Positions 7,961-16,486 of a stretch of DNA of 64,000 nucleotides are shown here, piece after piece. How positions within the stretch are numbered: position 1 is the stretch's first letter; the number at the start of each line of letters is the position of its first letter. The DNA is from Bullifex porci. Its GTDB lineage: Bacteria; Spirochaetota; Spirochaetia; Sphaerochaetales; Sphaerochaetaceae. The position numbers were made by a program, and so were the translations under genes. The DNA lies in contig NZ_VUNN01000001.1 of NCBI RefSeq assembly GCF_009695635.1, positions 1-64,000 of the forward strand, read 5' to 3'. The notes beneath the pieces were generated by a model, which made no database searches, was not told where the DNA came from, and was given only the letters and a program-made list of their open reading frames with translations.

Positions 7961-9845
7961 GATTAAGAAATTACCACCTCAAAAGGCAAAGGACCCAAAG
8001 AAGACCTTTAAGAGATTATTTAAAGAGGTATTTGGAGGAAATAAGCTTAAGCTTACCTTTGTAATTATTTCTATAATTATCTCTGCACTATCAACTGTAT
8101 ATATCTCAACACTATTAAAGACCTTAATAGATGACTTTATCACACCTATTATTAAAAGTGGTACCTTTGACTTTTCACCACTTTTAAGGGCTATGGCTGG
8201 CTGGGCTGTAATAATGGTAGTTGGTGTTGTTGCTTCTTACATTCAGGGTAGGATAATGGTAACTATTGCTCAGGATGCACTGCTAAGAATTAGAAATAAG
8301 ATGTTTTCAAAGCTTGAAAGACTTCCTATTTCCTATTTTGATACACATCAGCATGGCCAGATAATGTCTAGGTTTACTAATGATGCAGATACACTTCAGC
8401 AGATGATCTCACAATCAATTGTAAGTGTACTATCTTCAGGACTCACAATCATATTTGTATTTATAGCGCTTTTACTAAATAGCTGGGTTCTAACTATTTT
8501 AATTGTATTAACAGTTATTGTTATGATGAAGATAACAAAGACTATTGGTTCAAAGAGTAGTAAGAACTTTGCTTTCCAGCAGAAGAACCTAGCTAAAGTA
8601 AATGGCTATATCGAAGAGATGATGAGCGGAAGTAAGGTTGTTAAGGTCTTCAACTATGAGGATCAAAGTAAGAAGGAATTTGACAAAATAAATGAAGAGC
8701 TATGTAGCACTATGACTAAAGCAAATACATATTCCTTTATTATGGGACCAATTATTAATAATATTGGAAACTTACAATATGTTATCTTAGTATTTGCGGG
8801 CTCTCTATTATCTATTATTACAGGTGGAGCATACTCAGTTGGTTCTCTAGCTGCCTTTTTACAGCTTTCAAAATCCTTTACTAATCCACTTGGCCAGGTT
8901 GCTCAGCAGGTAAACTTCTTCCTACAGGCTTTAGCAGGTGCAGAAAGAATATTTGAGCTTCTTGATGAAGAGGATGAGAAGGATAATGGTTATGTAACTC
9001 TTGTTAATGCAAAGAATGTTGATGGTGTATTAACTGAGTGTAAGGAGCGTACCGGCCTTTGGGCTTGGAAGCACCCTCATACAGATGGCTCTGGCATTAC
9101 ATATACACCTCTTAAGGGGGATATTGTAATGAGTGAGGTTGACTTTGCATATGTCGAAGGAAAGACTGTATTAAAGGATGTATCGCTATATGCTCATCCA
9201 GGTGAGAAGATAGCATTTGTAGGTGCAACTGGAGCAGGTAAGACTACTATCACAAATCTATTAAATAGGTTCTATGATATCCAGGATGGAAAGATTAGAT
9301 TTGATGGTATTAACATTAATAAAATCAAAAAGAGCGATTTAAGACGCTCTTTAGGTGTTATTTTACAGGATACTCATCTATTTACTGGAACTATTAGAGA
9401 TAACATCAGATTTGGTAAGCTTGATGCAACAGATGAAGAGATTATCAAGGCTGCAAAGCTTGCAAATGCTCATGACTTTATCATGATGATGAAGGATGGG
9501 TATGATACTATGCTAAATAATGATGGTGAAGGGCTATCACAGGGACAGAGACAATTAATAGCTATTGCAAGAGCTGCTGTTGCAGATCCTCCTGTATTAG
9601 TTATGGATGAAGCAACCTCTAGTATCGATACTCACACTGAGAGCTTAGTTCAGGAGGGTATGGATCGCTTGATGGAGGGTCGTACAGTATTTGTTATTGC
9701 ACATCGCTTATCAACTGTAAGAAATAGTAATTGTATTATGGTTCTTGATCATGGTTCGATTATAGAGCGTGGTACTCACGATTCACTCCTCGCAGAGAAG
9801 GGTGTATATTACCACCTTTATACTGGAGCCTTTGAGCTTAGCTAA
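7953..9845 (+). CDS. ABC exporter half-transporter, canonical NBD subunit
   Basis: The 630-aa partner of the preceding gene has six predicted transmembrane helices (about residues 30-330), then an ATPase with Walker A GATGAGKTT (about 425), signature LSQGQ (about 527), Walker B VMDEATSSID with catalytic Glu (about 551) and switch His in IAHRLST (about 583). An insertion of about 30 residues between the membrane and ATPase domains (near 345-385) is seen in some Firmicute-type members. With the degenerate partner it should form a heterodimer with one working ATP site, exporting a drug, peptide or lipid. Start ATG with AGGAGGTAAGG upstream. Confidence 0.88.
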   Translation: MAKIKKLPPQKAKDPKKTFKRLFKEVFGGNKLKLTFVIISIIISALSTVYISTLLKTLIDDFITPIIKSGTFDFSPLLRAMAGWAVIMVVGVVASYIQGRIMVTIAQDALLRIRNKMFSKLERLPISYFDTHQHGQIMSRFTNDADTLQQMISQSIVSVLSSGLTIIFVFIALLLNSWVLTILIVLTVIVMMKITKTIGSKSSKNFAFQQKNLAKVNGYIEEMMSGSKVVKVFNYEDQSKKEFDKINEELCSTMTKANTYSFIMGPIINNIGNLQYVILVFAGSLLSIITGGAYSVGSLAAFLQLSKSFTNPLGQVAQQVNFFLQALAGAERIFELLDEEDEKDNGYVTLVNAKNVDGVLTECKERTGLWAWKHPHTDGSGITYTPLKGDIVMSEVDFAYVEGKTVLKDVSLYAHPGEKIAFVGATGAGKTTITNLLNRFYDIQDGKIRFDGININKIKKSDLRRSLGVILQDTHLFTGTIRDNIRFGKLDATDEEIIKAAKLANAHDFIMMMKDGYDTMLNNDGEGLSQGQRQLIAIARAAVADPPVLVMDEATSSIDTHTESLVQEGMDRLMEGRTVFVIAHRLSTVRNSNCIMVLDHGSIIERGTHDSLLAEKGVYYHLYTGAFELS

Positions 9846-9851
9846 GTAAAA

Positions 9852-9880
9852 GAATACCTCAGGTTTTGCCTGAGGTATTC
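9852..9880. terminator. Strong bidirectional terminator between convergent genes
   Basis: GAATACCTCAGG pairs perfectly with CCTGAGGTATTC around a 5-nt loop. A T-run follows within 5 nt on the plus side, and TTTTACTTAG lies on the minus side. It separates the ABC exporter from the convergent lipoprotein gene. Confidence 0.85.
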
Positions 9881-9888
9881 AAAGGTTT

Positions 9889-10926
9889 TTATCTTAATGC
9901 AAGTCGTAAGCCTGAGATATCGTTCGTTGTAAGGGACAAACTATTTTTTAAGTAGTTGACTGAAAAGTGAAGAAGAGATTTATCCACAAGCTCGCTCGCA
10001 CCCGTAATCATCTTAAGATTGCTTGTAAAAGCTTCCTTTATAATATTGTATCTGTAATCATCCTTAGTTAAGGAATATCTACTTTCAAAGTATCTCATAT
10101 AGCAATCCTCAATATTTACAAGCCTTGCACCCATCAGAGACTCTAAGAGTGCAACAACTAACGATGTATTGCTATCTGGCTTTGAGAAAATTAAGTAAGG
10201 ACCTTTATTATTAAGTATTTCAATCATTAAATCGTGAGCATTAGTAACATTACAAACCTTAAATTCACCACTCTCAACAACACTACCTGAGAAATTAATA
10301 ATTGTTTTAATACTATGCTTTCTTGCAAGCTCAAATATTAGATTTAATTTATTATTATCCTCTGGATATGAAACTGTGAATAGAACATTATCACCTAAGA
10401 TACCACCATCGTGCTCAAAGAACTGAAGATATTCCTCATCGCTATTAAATAGAGCTCTATCATCACACTCATCTAGAGTTGAGAAAATATAGTTAATATA
10501 TTTTTCCTTATCGTGAGATAAAAGAATGATATGGACCTTATCGAAAATTGTAATTCTACTAAATGGCTTATTAGAGGTAATTGTTAGCTTACCTTTATCA
10601 TTCTTTAAGTAATAGGATGCATCAAGTAATAGCTTTGTATCCTCTACGGCTGCGACAAATTCCTGTGTTCCAATTTGTACCTCATATAGCTCGTTATTAT
10701 TAAATGTAAAATCAATTGAGGTTTTTATCTCGTAGCTTGAGATAGAAATAATATCGAGGATTTTTTCTTCACTATTATCCTTAACTAGGATTTCAGGTGA
10801 TAGCTTAACTACAGTGCTAGATAAATCATAGTCGATCCCATTTTCTATTGGGGGTATCTCTTGATTTGTAGTAGCACAAGAAATAAATAAAAATATAATA
10901 AAAATAGATAAAGCAAACTGTTTCAT
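9889..10926 (-). CDS. Lipoprotein resembling a catalytically dead tyrosine phosphatase
   Basis: The 345-aa protein has a lipoprotein signal with lipobox FISC (C17). The C-terminal half follows the pattern of bacterial tyrosine/dual-specificity phosphatases. It has VSYPEDNNKLN and HSIKTIINFS (about 185-213), where those enzymes have an NNxxN motif and GIKTVINL. It has SLVVALLESLMGA (about 255-267) and NIEDCYMRYF, where they have the segment after the P-loop. It has a C-terminal NYLKNSLSLTTNDI. The P-loop HCxxGxDRTG is replaced by IFSKPDSNTS (about 246-255), so both nucleophilic Cys and Arg are missing. The family assignment is inference by pattern. Function may be binding rather than catalysis. 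Confidence 0.5.
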   Translation of the reverse strand: MKQFALSIFIIFLFISCATTNQEIPPIENGIDYDLSSTVVKLSPEILVKDNSEEKILDIISISSYEIKTSIDFTFNNNELYEVQIGTQEFVAAVEDTKLLLDASYYLKNDKGKLTITSNKPFSRITIFDKVHIILLSHDKEKYINYIFSTLDECDDRALFNSDEEYLQFFEHDGGILGDNVLFTVSYPEDNNKLNLIFELARKHSIKTIINFSGSVVESGEFKVCNVTNAHDLMIEILNNKGPYLIFSKPDSNTSLVVALLESLMGARLVNIEDCYMRYFESRYSLTKDDYRYNIIKEAFTSNLKMITGASELVDKSLLHFSVNYLKNSLSLTTNDISGLRLALR

Positions 10927-10972
10927 TTCGTATTCTCACAATAATAAACAGCTTGCTTTATTATAGGTTACA

Positions 10973-12193
10973 TCAGAAATTAAGTTTCTTTACCTCTTCA
11001 ACACTATTTTCAATAGCCTTTGGTAAGCTTACTCTATTATCAAAGACAGCCATGTCCTTAAAGCCTGTTCCTGTTAGAAGTACTGTTACTACAGCATCCT
11101 CTCCAAGCTTTGCTTTAACATTCTCACTATCCTTTTTAAAGGCAGCAAAGGCACATGCTGCAGCTGGCTCAACGAATACTCCTGCATCCTTAGTTAATTC
11201 AAGCTGAGCTGAAAGAATTTCTTCCTCACTTACTTCAACTGACCAGCCATCAGAGTGCTTGATGCCATATACAGCCATTCTACCATTAGCAGGGCTATTA
11301 ACGCTTATGCTATCTGCTCTAGTTGTTGCGTTAGTATCGACCATCTTACCTGTTCTAAAGGCCTGTGAAATCGCATTAGACTTCTCAGCCTGAGCACAAA
11401 CTAGGTGTGGCATTTTATCAATTAAGCCAGCAGAGAGTAAATCATAGAAGCCCTTCCAAACACCACCAAAGATACACCCATCACCTGTTGGGACATAAAC
11501 TACATCTGGTGCTCTTCTTCCTAGGTTCTCAAAGAGCTCAATTGAAATACTCTTCTTACCCTCAATAGTCATAGGGTTATATGCTGTATTTCTATTTATA
11601 CCCCCAAAGAGCTTTGTGTACTCGATAGAAAGCTTAAATGCATCATCATATGTTCCCTTGACAGGTACAACATGAGCTCCGTATAGAACACTCTGCATTA
11701 GCTTATTAATAGGTGCAGTTGCAGGTACAAATAGTACGACATCAAGGCCATAGGCTGCTCCAGCGCAGCTCATTGCGGCTCCAGCGTTACCAGTAGATGC
11801 TAAAGCAATTTTATTTACCTTATGGTGCTGTGCTTGCGCAACGATTAGCTGACTTGCTCTATCCTTAAAGGATCCAGATGGAAGCTGGCTATCGAGCTTT
11901 AGAGTTAAATTTTTTAAGCCATATCTATTTGAAAGCTTAATAGGCTTTACAATAGGAGTATTTCCAACAGGATATGCTTCCTTATTCTCGATTTCATATG
12001 GGAAAAAGTCATACATTGTTACATGCTCTTTTTCCTTTAGCTTCTTTAGCTCTTCTTCATCGTAGATTACAGATAGAACACCCTTTCTAAATTCACCTTC
12101 CTTCTCACTTCCTCCACATTTTGGACAGAGATAAACAATATCATCAGAAGTGAATTCGTTACCGCAATCTAGACAAACATATTTGAATTTCAT
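10973..12193 (-). CDS. thrC: Threonine synthase-like PLP enzyme
   Basis: Threonine synthase converts O-phosphohomoserine to threonine. An N-terminal zinc ribbon (C7xxC10, C23xxC26) precedes a fold-type-II PLP domain. The Schiff-base lysine is K110 (SGSFKDRAS), the phosphate-binding loop resembles STGNAGAAM, and the C-terminal motif is LLTGTGFKD. The length of 406 aa fits short (clade II) threonine synthases. Zinc-ribbon ThrC homologs can have other substrates (for example cysteate synthase), and no other thr genes are nearby, so the exact substrate is uncertain. It lies downstream of another PLP enzyme, with a terminator-like hairpin between. Start ATG with CGGGAG upstream. Confidence 0.7.
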   Translation of the reverse strand: MKFKYVCLDCGNEFTSDDIVYLCPKCGGSEKEGEFRKGVLSVIYDEEELKKLKEKEHVTMYDFFPYEIENKEAYPVGNTPIVKPIKLSNRYGLKNLTLKLDSQLPSGSFKDRASQLIVAQAQHHKVNKIALASTGNAGAAMSCAGAAYGLDVVLFVPATAPINKLMQSVLYGAHVVPVKGTYDDAFKLSIEYTKLFGGINRNTAYNPMTIEGKKSISIELFENLGRRAPDVVYVPTGDGCIFGGVWKGFYDLLSAGLIDKMPHLVCAQAEKSNAISQAFRTGKMVDTNATTRADSISVNSPANGRMAVYGIKHSDGWSVEVSEEEILSAQLELTKDAGVFVEPAAACAFAAFKKDSENVKAKLGEDAVVTVLLTGTGFKDMAVFDNRVSLPKAIENSVEEVKKLNF

Positions 12194-12204
12194 AATAACT
12201 CCCG

Positions 12205-12234
12205 AAAAAGAATGCCGAAATTTCTTCCGGCATC
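12205..12234 (-). terminator. Intercistronic hairpin between the two PLP-enzyme genes
   Basis: On the minus strand, ATGCCG (12233-12228) pairs with CGGCAT (12217-12212) around a 10-nt loop and is followed by TCTTTTT. It lies after the stop of the upstream gene and directly before the ribosome-binding site of the threonine-synthase gene. It may partly terminate or set the level of the second gene. Confidence 0.65.
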
Positions 12235-12245
12235 CATCTTAATTT

Positions 12246-13709
12246 TTATTTTTTAACTTCTTCGTTGAACTCTTTAATTAGAGCATCAATTTGTGGAACA
12301 AGCTTTGGAATATCCTTCCAGTAGTTTCTATCATACCACTGTCTATTTAATTCCTCATATGTCTTACCCTGCTGCTCAACCCAAGTATAGTACTTAAGGT
12401 TATGAATTCTTAATCTATCGTAGTAGCCAAGCTCAAGAGCATTGTCGATACCCTGGTGTAATAGTGCACCTGAGTGTACTCTTGCTGCCTCCATCAAGGA
12501 GAAAGGACCCTGCTGCTCTGTAAGCTCTGCTAAGCGGCTTGTGTACATAACTGAAGAGTCTGTAAGGATTGTGAATACAACATCATCCTCTTCCATTTCA
12601 TAGTACTTAGCCATCTTAATAGCTGAAAGCATGTTACCGATACCTGAAATACCGAATAGTGCAAGATTATCGATATCACTCTGCTTAACGCCGATGCTCT
12701 TAAGATATTCTTTACCCTCTGGCTCGTTAAAGAGACGGAAGATATCCATACAATCCTGGTCATCAATTGAGAGAACCATATCTGTATTCTTAACATTATG
12801 AATCCAAGGAACGTGCTTATCGCCGATACCTTCAATTCTGTGACCGCCAAATCCATTTCTAAGAAGAGTAGGGCACTGAAGAGCTTCACCTGCACCAATC
12901 TTGATGTTTGGATATACATCCTTAAGGTGGTCACCAGCTGCGAGTGTTCCGCCACTTCCTGTTGAAGAAGCATAGCCTCTAACATTTTCAGGCTTTACAC
13001 CAAGCTTTGATAGTACCTCAAGAATAGCACTACCAGTTACTTCATAGTGCCAGAGGTAGTTTTCAAATTGCTCAAACTGATTGAATATAACGATGTGCTT
13101 TCCTCTTTCCTCATCGAGCTCATGACACTTATCGAAGATTTCTTTAACGTTTGATTCACATCCTGGAGTTGCAATGATTTCGCCTGCAACTGTCTTTAAC
13201 CAGTTAAATCTTTCCTGAGACATATTCTCTGGAAGGATTGCGATACTCTTACATCCAAGAAGAGCTGAGTTATAAGCACCACCACGGCAGTAGTTACCTG
13301 TGCTTGGCCATACAGCTTGCTGTTCTGCTGCATCGAAGTTACCTGTTACAAGTGCTGGAGCAAGACATGAATATGTTGCACCAACCTTATGTACTCCACA
13401 AGGGAACCACTTACCAACTAATGCTAATACACGAGCCTTAGTACCTGTGATCTCACGAGGAATTTCGATGAAGTTTACATCTTTAAACTCTCCACCCTTT
13501 TCAACTGGCTCATTATGCCATGTAATCCTATAGAGGTTAACAGGATCTACATCCCAAAGTCCTCTCTCTTTGAGTTTAGCTTTAATATCGTCACTAATCT
13601 TTTCAGGATGCATCATCTCATCAAAGGTTGGTAATGTAATGCCCTTTTCCTTACAACGAGCAACATTTTTCTTGATAATATCCGGATGTTTTTCAAGGTT
13701 GATTAACAC
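12246..13709 (-). CDS. Fold-type-II PLP-dependent enzyme, substrate unknown
   Basis: The 487-aa protein belongs to the tryptophan-synthase-beta/cysteine-synthase fold. The likely PLP lysine is K108 (PCGVHKVGATY). An asparagine loop is PSTGNYCRGG, and the glycine-rich phosphate cup is STGSGGTLAAG (about 250). The long N-terminal extension (first 85 residues) and Trp/Tyr-rich C-terminus differ from housekeeping cysteine synthase. It is probably a lyase or beta-replacing enzyme of amino-acid catabolism; the specific reaction cannot be read from sequence. Start: GTG 13709 with GGAGGAAT 6 nt upstream. It is followed by the threonine-synthase-like gene. Confidence 0.65.
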   Translation of the reverse strand: MLINLEKHPDIIKKNVARCKEKGITLPTFDEMMHPEKISDDIKAKLKERGLWDVDPVNLYRITWHNEPVEKGGEFKDVNFIEIPREITGTKARVLALVGKWFPCGVHKVGATYSCLAPALVTGNFDAAEQQAVWPSTGNYCRGGAYNSALLGCKSIAILPENMSQERFNWLKTVAGEIIATPGCESNVKEIFDKCHELDEERGKHIVIFNQFEQFENYLWHYEVTGSAILEVLSKLGVKPENVRGYASSTGSGGTLAAGDHLKDVYPNIKIGAGEALQCPTLLRNGFGGHRIEGIGDKHVPWIHNVKNTDMVLSIDDQDCMDIFRLFNEPEGKEYLKSIGVKQSDIDNLALFGISGIGNMLSAIKMAKYYEMEEDDVVFTILTDSSVMYTSRLAELTEQQGPFSLMEAARVHSGALLHQGIDNALELGYYDRLRIHNLKYYTWVEQQGKTYEELNRQWYDRNYWKDIPKLVPQIDALIKEFNEEVKK

Positions 13710-13796
13710 TTTAATTCCTCCATAGAATAAATTATATCTGAAGGATACAACGGAAAAATATAATTTGTAAAGAAAAAATTGAGTTTTAAATAAAAT

Positions 13797-14348
13797 TTAA
13801 AGCAATATTTTGTGGTTTCCACTTTCTTTAATGGCATTTATTGATTTTGCCATTACTCTTGAGTTTTCAAATAGCTGTACAACCTGGCTACCCTTCCTTT
13901 CATAGTTAAACTCTTTAGCAAATTGGTTTAATAGCTCTGTTTTATAAAAGCTCTTATTGCTTCTCTCTAAAATATATATAATGCAATTAACACCTTCAAT
14001 TATTGGTATTTGATAGGAGTACCTTGCTCCCTCAACACTTGGTCTAAAGTAGTTACATTTAGCATTTTCATTTGGATAATAAACTATTTTATCAATTTCT
14101 AATTTGGAAAAAAGATTAGTTTCTTTGACAATATTATTAAAATATTCATCGAGCCTTGAACCGAGCTTTTCAAGCCCTAAGCTATTTAAAACTCTTTTAA
14201 AGAGTAGATTTATAGCAATAGGGTACTCTACCTCAACTACCTTAGCTAAGCGATTTTTAATTTCATCATCAAAGGTATGTGATAGTATTTGTTCAGGAGT
14301 TAAGTTAATTTTCTCAAGCTCAGTTATGATATATTCTCTCTTTTCCAT
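13797..14348 (-). CDS. DUF3320-like small protein (orphan)
   Basis: The 183-aa protein has a segment at about 30-100 (VVEVEYPIAINLLFKRVLNS, then LGLEKLGSRLDEYF). It resembles the DUF3320 domain usually found near the C-terminus of very large superfamily-1 helicase-like proteins, where the pattern is VVExEGPI...RV...GLxRxGxRI. The second half (YQIPIIEGVNCIIYILERS and after) resembles the segment that follows DUF3320. No helicase is attached or nearby, so this is a stand-alone domain or the tail of a lost gene. An IS has inserted just upstream and its 83-bp direct repeat contains the first 13 codons, so the native promoter is now separated from this copy. There is no clear Shine-Dalgarno sequence. 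Confidence 0.45.
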   Translation of the reverse strand: MEKREYIITELEKINLTPEQILSHTFDDEIKNRLAKVVEVEYPIAINLLFKRVLNSLGLEKLGSRLDEYFNNIVKETNLFSKLEIDKIVYYPNENAKCNYFRPSVEGARYSYQIPIIEGVNCIIYILERSNKSFYKTELLNQFAKEFNYERKGSQVVQLFENSRVMAKSINAIKESGNHKILL

Positions 14349-14391
14349 ATAATAATTATAAAGCTCTTTTTATATTTCTAATAGAATAAGT
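14309..14391. repeat. 83-bp direct repeat, left copy (flanks IS1634-type element)
   Basis: Positions 14309-14391 are identical, as read by eye, to 16362-16444. The copy covers the first 13 codons of the DUF3320-like gene and its upstream region, and it ends exactly where the element's inverted repeat begins (14392). Confidence 0.9.
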
Positions 14392-16361
14392 CCTGACTTT
14401 TAAAGTTTCTAGGAAAATCTAGTGTTAAACACTCTCAAATCCATCAAGTCTCTTATTCAATTTCAGCTTTAAGAAATTAGAAATATTAGCAGGAGTAATG
14501 ATGTAATTAGTGATTTCTGGAGATAAATGTTTTTCTAGAAATTCACCAACTTCATCATTGGAAGTAAGTAGATTTATATAATTTTTTGAGTCCATTCTAA
14601 CTAATGAAAAATCATGAATAAAATCCATAATTTTTTCAAAACTAAAACTACTACCAAGAACATTGAATTCAAGTAAACGTTCTAAAACAACACCAATATA
14701 GCAAATCAAGAAGTGCCCTTTAATTGTATTTAATGATGATACAAAAACAGGTCTTGCATCTAGGTAAGACTTCATCATCTTAAAGGTTTGTTCAATTCTC
14801 CAAAGGTTGTGGTAGATATTATAAACAGTTCTATCAGAAAGTTGTGTTTCTGATGTAACAAGCATATTATATCCAGCAAACATTCTTGCTTCAGCAATAG
14901 CCTCTTCATCAATTTCAACTCTTGCTTTCTTACCTGAATCTGTAACGAAATTAACAAATTTAGAAGATTCACCAAATTCATCTTTCTTAGCTTGGTAAAG
15001 ACAAAGATTCCTTGCTTTATCAACCATTTTGTTAATCTCAAGAATCTTCTTCATCCTTAACTTAGGATTGTAAGTAATAATTCTTTTTTCATTAGCTGTA
15101 AAGGTAACATTTAAACCTAAATCATTTTTAAAAGAATAATTAAAACCTTCAGTGAATGTGTAATAACGATACTTTTCTATATTCTTACCATTGCTATCTT
15201 TTTCATAAACAATATCCCAATTGCTTATATCTAACCCTTTAAACCATTCTATATCCCTATCAGACATTTTCTTTAAGGACTTAGAAAAAATATAGCCATC
15301 GCCTTTATTTATTGCTTCATAAATATTTCTTGCACAGTTTAAACCTTTATCTGCAACTTGTATGGTTCTGCCTGTAATATTGTTTTCTTTCTTTAAGCTT
15401 GAAATTACTTCTCTTATCTTTGGCTTTTCAGATTCATTGCCAGGATATAGTTTCATGCCAATAGGTATTTGATTTTTATCTAATAATAAGCCCATTCCAA
15501 CAATAGGATCATTTCGGTTTTCTTTACTTGGTCCTTTCTTTTTAAATTCATCTTCTTTATCAATTTCAAAATAAAAGTTAGTGCAGTCAAAATATGTTTC
15601 ACTACTATTTATTCCATATGTTTTCTTAATAGAGGTAGTAAGGTAGCTAATAAACTTATCGTATTCAGAACCTATATACTCGCAGCATGATAAAATTTGG
15701 CTATATGATGATTCATCTACTTTTTCAAAAAGTAAAGGAATGATATGTTCATGCGTCTTCTTCTTTGAGGCTGGAAATGTTGCCCTCGCATATACTAATG
15801 CCATCATTAGGTTATATACATCATATTGGAATTGTCTTTCATTACTCAATGCTCTAACAGCTTTTTCAAAAAAGGTTAATGAATTAGCTATCCCTTTAAG
15901 TACAATGTATCCTGCATATCTTTTAGGTGATTGGTTTCCTATCTTTTTTGCTTTTTCACTACTTTCCTTTTCCTCAAGCTCTTCATTCATCTTTTTTACT
16001 TGTGCTTGATAATAAGCAACAGGATCTTTTATACCTTTATCTTTAATTTCAGATATATAACCAATGGATTTAAAACATCTATTTCTTGAGCCAATATCTC
16101 TCTTGTATTCACTGATATAAATCTGTAAATACTCTCCTTTTTTGATATTAGTTTTCTTAAGAAAATAACGCATAAAAGCTCCCTAAATCAATAGCACCTT
16201 TAACACTAGAAATAATAACATATTAAAATAATTTTGTAAATAAACAAATAAACAAAAATAACCTAATTTATTCCTTAGAACAAAAGAGGTTATTAAAAAT
16301 ATGTAAATAAATAATTTCTTAGTGGTTTAAATTATTCTAGTGTTAAACTTTGAAATACGGG
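14392..16361 (-). mobile_element. IS1634-family (IS4 superfamily) insertion sequence, 1970 bp
   Basis: The element has imperfect 17-bp terminal inverted repeats: CCTGACTTTTAAAGTTT (14392-14408) and, on the minus strand, CCCGTATTTCAAAGTTT (16361-16345), with 13 of 17 bases identical. It encodes one intact DDE transposase. It is bounded by perfect 83-bp direct repeats. IS1634-group elements (IS1634, IS1549) are known for long, variable target duplications. Base composition matches the host, so the element is adapted or old, but the perfect repeats indicate a recent insertion. Confidence 0.88.
14425..16173 (-). CDS. IS1634-family DDE transposase
   Basis: The 582-aa protein has the order expected for IS1634/IS4-type transposases. 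A beta-rich N-terminus is followed by the first catalytic Asp in ETYFDCTNFYFE (about 190-200), the second in RTIQVADKGLNC, and the Glu in the YNIYHNLWRIEQTFKMMKS region (Y-(2)-R-(3)-E-(6)-K signature, about 470-490). A C-terminal domain (KGHFLICYIGVVLERLLE) also fits. The frame is open throughout and ATG is followed by MRYFLKKTN. It should be able to catalyse its own transposition. It is encoded alone within the element. Confidence 0.88.
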   Translation of the reverse strand: MRYFLKKTNIKKGEYLQIYISEYKRDIGSRNRCFKSIGYISEIKDKGIKDPVAYYQAQVKKMNEELEEKESSEKAKKIGNQSPKRYAGYIVLKGIANSLTFFEKAVRALSNERQFQYDVYNLMMALVYARATFPASKKKTHEHIIPLLFEKVDESSYSQILSCCEYIGSEYDKFISYLTTSIKKTYGINSSETYFDCTNFYFEIDKEDEFKKKGPSKENRNDPIVGMGLLLDKNQIPIGMKLYPGNESEKPKIREVISSLKKENNITGRTIQVADKGLNCARNIYEAINKGDGYIFSKSLKKMSDRDIEWFKGLDISNWDIVYEKDSNGKNIEKYRYYTFTEGFNYSFKNDLGLNVTFTANEKRIITYNPKLRMKKILEINKMVDKARNLCLYQAKKDEFGESSKFVNFVTDSGKKARVEIDEEAIAEARMFAGYNMLVTSETQLSDRTVYNIYHNLWRIEQTFKMMKSYLDARPVFVSSLNTIKGHFLICYIGVVLERLLEFNVLGSSFSFEKIMDFIHDFSLVRMDSKNYINLLTSNDEVGEFLEKHLSPEITNYIITPANISNFLKLKLNKRLDGFESV

Positions 16362-16444
16362 TTTTCTCAAGCTCAGTTATGATATATTCTCTCTTTTCCA
16401 TATAATAATTATAAAGCTCTTTTTATATTTCTAATAGAATAAGT
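16362..16444. repeat. 83-bp direct repeat, right copy
   Basis: Second copy of the target duplication, beginning directly after the element's right inverted repeat (16361). It leads into the AT-rich promoter region of bcp. The fragment of the DUF3320-like gene inside it (13 codons, minus strand) cannot be expressed as a full protein. The rest of 16174-16361 is the non-coding right end of the IS. Confidence 0.9.
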
Positions 16445-16486
16445 AGGTGTTAAAATTATAATATATAGTTTAAGGAGACTTAAAAG

